Source: JANQPA01 sp964628385
Lineage (GTDB): Bacteria > Bacteroidota > Bacteroidia > Chitinophagales > Saprospiraceae
Length of the DNA stretch: 64,000 nt
Direction: 5' to 3'
Assembly (NCBI GenBank): GCA_964628385.1
Contig: CAZVOD010000002.1
Location: forward strand, 62,001 to 126,000
Shown: in pieces, positions 60,385 to 64,000 of the stretch
How the letters are laid out: every line of letters begins with the position of its first letter
Position numbering within the stretch: the stretch's first letter is position 1
The notes under the pieces: generated by a model
Told to the model about the DNA's origin: nothing
Databases searched by the model: none
Seen by the model: the letters and a program-made list of their open reading frames with translations, nothing else
Translations under genes and position numbers: made by a program

Positions 60385-62433
60385 ATGAAAATGAATACCG
60401 AGGCTAAGGCACCCGTTGCCTCAAAGAAGCCCAAGGAACTTATTGCCCACGACGATATAAGAGTTGATAATTATTATTGGCTAAATAACAGGGAGGATCA
60501 GGAAGTTACTGACTATTTGAATGCAGAAAATGAGTATACCCGTCAGGTGATGGCTCCCATTCAAGATCTGGAGAAGTCACTTTTTGAAGAGATGAAGGGC
60601 AGGATTAAGCAGCAGGATGAGTCCGTTCCTTACAAGAAAAACGGATATTTCTACATCACCCGTTTTGAGGAAGGACAAGAATATCCAATATATTCCAGAA
60701 AGAAAGAGACACTCGAGGCCACGGAGGAACCGCTACTTGATGTCAATCAACTGGCTGAACCACATAGTTTTTATAATATTGAAGGCCTGGCGGTAAGCCC
60801 TGATAACAAACTACTAGCTTACAGTGAAGATACGGTTAGTAGAAATTTATTTACCATCAGGATAAAAAACCTCGCCACAGGAAAGCTGCTGGAAGACGAG
60901 ATTATCAACACAACCGGAAGTATTGTTTGGGCTAACGATAACCAAACCCTCTTTTACACCCTGAGAGATACCGAGACCCTGCGAGCATTTAAAGTATTCC
61001 GACATAAATTGGGCAGTCCCAGTAGCGAAGATGTAGAAGTATGGCATGAAAAAGATAATTCTTTCCTCTGTTATATCAGCAAGACTAAATCTAGGAAATA
61101 TATTGTTATTGGCTCTTACTATTCTAACTCGCAGGATTATAGAATCCTGGAAGCGGATAATCCGGAAGGCGAATTTCGTTTATTTCACCAAAGAGAAAAG
61201 GACCTGGAGTATGATGTAGTACACTACGAAGACCATTTTTACATACTCACTAACTGGAAAGCCCAAAACTTCCGTTTGATGCGTACCCCAGAAACGGCGA
61301 CCAGCAAAGATAATTGGGAGGAGTTTATTGGGCATCGTACAGATGTTTTACTGGAAGATGTAGATGTTTTCAGAGAGGCACTGGTACTGAGCGAAAGAAA
61401 AGAAGGGATCACCCAGATCAGGGTACGCCCCTGGAGTGGAGAAGAGCATTATATTGACTTTGAAGAATCGGCATATCTGGCAGCGGTTTCTATCAATCCT
61501 GAATTTGATACGCTCAAACTTAGGTTGAGCTATCAATCCATGACGACCCCTCCCACTGTTTATGATTACCACCTGAAGGAAAAGACTTTTGAACTGTTAA
61601 AGGAGAGGGAAATCCTGGGAGGCTTTGATAAAAAGGATTATCAGTCTGAACGCCTCATGGTTAAGGCCAGAGATGGGGTAAAAGTGCCGGTTTCGATAGT
61701 ATACAAAAAAGGGTTTGAGAAAAACGGCAAACAACCTTTACTTTTGTACGCTTATGGTTCTTATGGGCATAGTATGGATCCCTATTTTAGTGCTGCAAGA
61801 TTAAGCCTGTTGGAGCGCGGATTTGCTTTCGCTATCGCCCATATCAGAGGCGGAGAAGAAATGGGGCGGCAGTGGTATGACAATGGTAAGATGCTTAAAA
61901 AGAAAAATACTTTTTATGATTTTATTGATTGTGCTGAATTTCTGATAGCAGAGCAATTTACTAATCCGGAGAAACTCTTTGCCATGGGTGGCAGTGCCGG
62001 TGGTCTATTGATGGGAGCAATTTATAACATGCGTCCTGACCTCTGGAAGGGTGTGCTCGCAGCTGTCCCATTTGTGGATGTTGTAACTACGATGCTGGAT
62101 AGTAGCATTCCACTGACCACTTTTGAGTACGACGAATGGGGCAATCCCAATCATAAAGAATATTACGATTATATAAAATCTTATTCGCCCTACGATAACG
62201 TGGAAGCGAAAGCATATACCAATATGCTGGTCACAACAGGTTTACACGATTCTCAAGTACAGTACTGGGAGCCTGCCAAATGGGTAGCCAAATTGCGGGA
62301 GCTCAGAAAAGATAACAGACTTTTACTTTTACACACCAATATGGAAGCTGGACACAGTGGTGCTTCAGGCCGATTTAAGGCACTGGAAGACCTGGCCCGG
62401 CAATATGCTTTTATTATTGATCTGGCCTCTTGA
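60385..62433 (+). CDS. ptrB: Oligopeptidase B (S9 family)
   Basis: A 682-residue prolyl-oligopeptidase-family enzyme which cuts oligopeptides after basic residues in the cytoplasm. The N-terminal half is the seven-bladed beta-propeller; the C-terminal half the alpha/beta hydrolase with nucleophile Ser537 in GGSAGG, charge-relay Asp in GLHDSQV and His in NMEAGHSG. The length is close to E. coli PtrB. Motif AHIRGGEEMGRQWYDNG is also family-typical. There is no signal peptide. It lies 47 bases after aspC and is followed by a hairpin at 62445-62484. Confidence 0.93.
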   Translation: MKMNTEAKAPVASKKPKELIAHDDIRVDNYYWLNNREDQEVTDYLNAENEYTRQVMAPIQDLEKSLFEEMKGRIKQQDESVPYKKNGYFYITRFEEGQEYPIYSRKKETLEATEEPLLDVNQLAEPHSFYNIEGLAVSPDNKLLAYSEDTVSRNLFTIRIKNLATGKLLEDEIINTTGSIVWANDNQTLFYTLRDTETLRAFKVFRHKLGSPSSEDVEVWHEKDNSFLCYISKTKSRKYIVIGSYYSNSQDYRILEADNPEGEFRLFHQREKDLEYDVVHYEDHFYILTNWKAQNFRLMRTPETATSKDNWEEFIGHRTDVLLEDVDVFREALVLSERKEGITQIRVRPWSGEEHYIDFEESAYLAAVSINPEFDTLKLRLSYQSMTTPPTVYDYHLKEKTFELLKEREILGGFDKKDYQSERLMVKARDGVKVPVSIVYKKGFEKNGKQPLLLYAYGSYGHSMDPYFSAARLSLLERGFAFAIAHIRGGEEMGRQWYDNGKMLKKKNTFYDFIDCAEFLIAEQFTNPEKLFAMGGSAGGLLMGAIYNMRPDLWKGVLAAVPFVDVVTTMLDSSIPLTTFEYDEWGNPNHKEYYDYIKSYSPYDNVEAKAYTNMLVTTGLHDSQVQYWEPAKWVAKLRELRKDNRLLLLHTNMEAGHSGASGRFKALEDLARQYAFIIDLAS

Positions 62434-62444
62434 ATTTAGGGCTC

Positions 62445-62484
62445 ACAGGCATCGAGTAATAATCAAAGAGTATTTGATGCCTGT
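62445..62484 (+). repeat. Hairpin between ptrB and rlmF
   Basis: ACAGGCATC (62445-62453) pairs perfectly with GATGCCTGT (62476-62484), with a 22-base loop. There is no T-run; it may be a weak terminator or mRNA stabiliser for ptrB. Confidence 0.5.
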
Positions 62485-62524
62485 AGGGCTTTACGTGGTC
62501 ATCATTGATTAACAAAATTCTTAC

Positions 62525-63466
62525 ATTATCGAAAAAAAACAGTTACATCCAAGCAATAAGCATCGTCAAGGGTATGACTTTCAGGAATTAGCAAATACTT
62601 TTCCTGAGCTTTCTAAGTATATTTTCGTTCATTCACACGGAAAAGCCACCATCAATTTTTCTGATCCCCTGGCAGTCAAAGCGCTGAATACGGCGTTGCT
62701 GCTTCATTACTACGGAATTGATTATTGGGATATCCCTGAACATTACCTGATTCCTCCAGTTCCGGGAAGGGCGGACTATGTCCATTACCTAGCAGACTTC
62801 CTGAAGCAAAGAAACCAAAATAAAAAACCAACGTATTCAAATTTACGCGTCTTGGACATCGGCACAGGTGCCAATTGTATTTATCCGATTCTGGGAATCA
62901 GCATTTATGGCTGGGCCTGCACGGGGTCTGATATTGATCAAACGGCTCTGAATAATGCAAAGCAAATAAAGGATAAAAATAAAAAGCTGAAAGAAAAGCT
63001 AACGCTCAAACACCAACCCAATAAAGATAAGATATTCGAAAACATTATATGGGACGGTGAGTACTACGATCTTACAATGTGTAATCCTCCTTTTCATAGT
63101 TCAGCTGAAGAGGCAGCTAAAGTTAATATTAGGAAAAATAAAAACCTGGGTATTAAATCTTTGAAAGAAACACACCGAAATTTTAAAGGGCATAATCAAG
63201 AACTTTGGTATCCGGGTGGTGAGCTAGCATTCATAAAAAAGATGGTAAAAGAAAGTCAAACATACCAACATCAAGTGCTTTGGTTTTCCAGTATTATATC
63301 TAACCAAGATAATATACCGAGAGTCGAGCAGCTACTTCAAGATAGAGGATGCCTGGAAATGAAGATCGTTCCAATGGCACAAGGTCAAAAAAAAAGCAGA
63401 TTCATAGCGTGGACTTTCATGGATGCCAAAAAGGAAAAAGCGTGGATAGAATTTAGATGGAACTAA
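62525..63466 (+). CDS. rlmF: 23S rRNA (adenine-1618-N6)-methyltransferase
   Basis: RlmF methylates A1618 of 23S rRNA with SAM. The homologous frame reaches well beyond the first TTG (62696): KKQLHPSNKHRQGYDFQELA, INFSDPLAVKALNTALL, DIPEHYLIPPVPGRADYVHY, then the SAM motif LDIGTGANCIYPI and catalytic NPPF (Asn187-Phe190). This gives about 313 residues, near the E. coli size of 308. In this frame there is a stop at 62510-62512 and no ATG, GTG or TTG before 62696; only ATT (62525) or ATC (62528) precede KKQLHP. Either a rare start is used or the sequence has a small error. Confidence 0.88.
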   Translation: MIEKKQLHPSNKHRQGYDFQELANTFPELSKYIFVHSHGKATINFSDPLAVKALNTALLLHYYGIDYWDIPEHYLIPPVPGRADYVHYLADFLKQRNQNKKPTYSNLRVLDIGTGANCIYPILGISIYGWACTGSDIDQTALNNAKQIKDKNKKLKEKLTLKHQPNKDKIFENIIWDGEYYDLTMCNPPFHSSAEEAAKVNIRKNKNLGIKSLKETHRNFKGHNQELWYPGGELAFIKKMVKESQTYQHQVLWFSSIISNQDNIPRVEQLLQDRGCLEMKIVPMAQGQKKSRFIAWTFMDAKKEKAWIEFRWN

Positions 63467-63806
63467 TTGTGATAGTATTGTTCTAGCATTTTTATTCTGT
63501 AAACTTTACAAAATTTAAACATATATGTGTGTGTTTGAATAAAATACTTTTGTAACATAGAAGATGGCTAAAATATTAAATAATGTAATGTACCCTGAGA
63601 GCGTTTTTAGAATGCGCTTTCATAGTCAGAAATGTAAGAATTAGCTCGTCATGTAACTCCGCTGTAGTCTCCTGACAGCCTATTCACTCGCAAAATAAAG
63701 AGGCGTATTTCGCTGTAGCGCGGAATACATCTGAGAGCATTTTCGGAAGGAAAGATCAATTCGACAAAACACGCCCGGAATAGATCGGGTGAAATAACTT
63801 AAGCTT
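63467..63806. other. 340-base leader/intergenic region before the PAS gene
   Basis: TACTTTTG (63545-63552) matches a -7 element, so the transcript could carry a leader of about 250 bases. It has a hairpin GTATTTCGC/GCGCGGAATAC (63705-63713 with 63718-63728, loop TGTA) and a 13-base direct repeat with one mismatch (CTGAGAGCGTTTT 63595-63607; CTGAGAGCATTTT 63731-63743). A 26-codon open frame (63564-) looks non-coding. No riboswitch family is recognised. Confidence 0.45.
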
Positions 63807-64000
63807 ATGGTTACACGTGGGTTGGTTAATTCAAAAACCTTTTACCATATCATCACAGATATGGCTGGTAACTATGTTTATGTCAACCAGCACTTCAAAG
63901 AAACCTTTCATTTTATCGCTGAGGATTTCATTGGTAAACCCTCCCATAATAGTTATCACCCCGAAGATATCAGCCGTTGCCTTTCTATTGTAGAAAAGTG
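63807..64000 (+). CDS. PAS-domain protein, N-terminal fragment
   Basis: The frame opens at ATG 63807 and runs to the window end (64 codons). The translation TFYHIITDMAGNYVYVNQHF, then IAEDFIGKPSHNSYHPEDIS is a PAS domain, so the gene is a sensor or two-component kinase N-terminus. The output domain is outside the window. Confidence 0.8.
   Translation, partial: MVTRGLVNSKTFYHIITDMAGNYVYVNQHFKETFHFIAEDFIGKPSHNSYHPEDISRCLSIVEK

Noticed and set aside
62696..63466. RlmF starting at the TTG at 62696
   Set aside because: The conserved N-terminal RlmF segment lies upstream of this TTG in the same frame, so this start would truncate the enzyme.
1..64000. tRNA, rRNA, CRISPR, insertion sequence or prophage
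   Set aside because: I checked the gaps for tRNA TPsiC-type arms, repeated spacers and transposase or integrase motifs and found none.

Overview
This 64 kb window is chromosomal DNA from a member of the Bacteroidota, most probably a marine Saprospira/Lewinella-like bacterium. The evidence is a PorV/PorQ-family protein of the type IX secretion pathway, promoter-like sites of the form TTG-N20-TAnnTTTG, weak or absent Shine-Dalgarno sequences, many TPR sensor kinases and outer-membrane barrels, and moderate GC. The genus cannot be fixed from sequence alone. I see no tRNA, rRNA, CRISPR array, insertion sequence or prophage. Apart from one acetate locus and several signalling or surface loci it is ordinary core genome.

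Layout. 1-7 kb: the first codons of an exported protein (minus strand), a large unknown helical protein, an EEP-type phosphatase/nuclease, dapB, mutS and a 2x[4Fe-4S] ferredoxin. 7-17 kb: a class V aminotransferase-like enzyme, an ECF sigma factor overlapping a membrane-anchored beta-barrel protein, a glycogen-binding-domain esterase, pgi, a cation diffusion facilitator, a GT39-type glycosyltransferase and a DUF4163/DUF3298 lipoprotein. 17-31.4 kb: an acetate locus. It holds a DEDDh exonuclease, a cNMP/CBS/DUF294 nucleotidyltransferase, a small ArsR-type regulator, an outer-membrane porin-like protein, the DUF4212 + SSS symporter pair, two small membrane proteins, a CrbS-like symporter/histidine kinase, a receiver-only response regulator, acs, a 57-residue protein resembling the N-terminus of Acs, and a protein with kinase-like motifs.

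31.4-39.8 kb: a barrel protein with a very basic tail, a PspA-like coiled-coil membrane protein, a tightly overlapping GT2 / aldo-keto reductase / FAD oxidoreductase operon followed by a thioesterase and a YihY protein, a PorV/PorQ protein, and a Lon-N domain protein. 40-52.3 kb: a bacterial alpha-2-macroglobulin with a CIEQ thioester motif, a class C beta-lactamase-like serine hydrolase, a small membrane-anchored protein, and two tandem TPR sensor kinases, the first of which has lost its phosphoacceptor histidine. 52.3-64 kb: a methyltransferase, an OmpA protein, a CNNM-type DUF21/CBS protein, YfcE-like phosphoesterase, a papain-fold protein that has lost its whole catalytic triad, an acyl-CoA carboxylase beta subunit, an aspartate aminotransferase, oligopeptidase B, RlmF (no usual start codon), and the start of a PAS protein that runs off the window.

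The most interesting regions are the acetate locus (receiver-only partner, Acs-N mini-protein and kinase-like neighbour), the pseudo-papain at 56.3-57.1 kb, and the degenerate/intact sensor-kinase pair at 47.9-52.3 kb. All functions are inferred by reading motifs; no database search was run.
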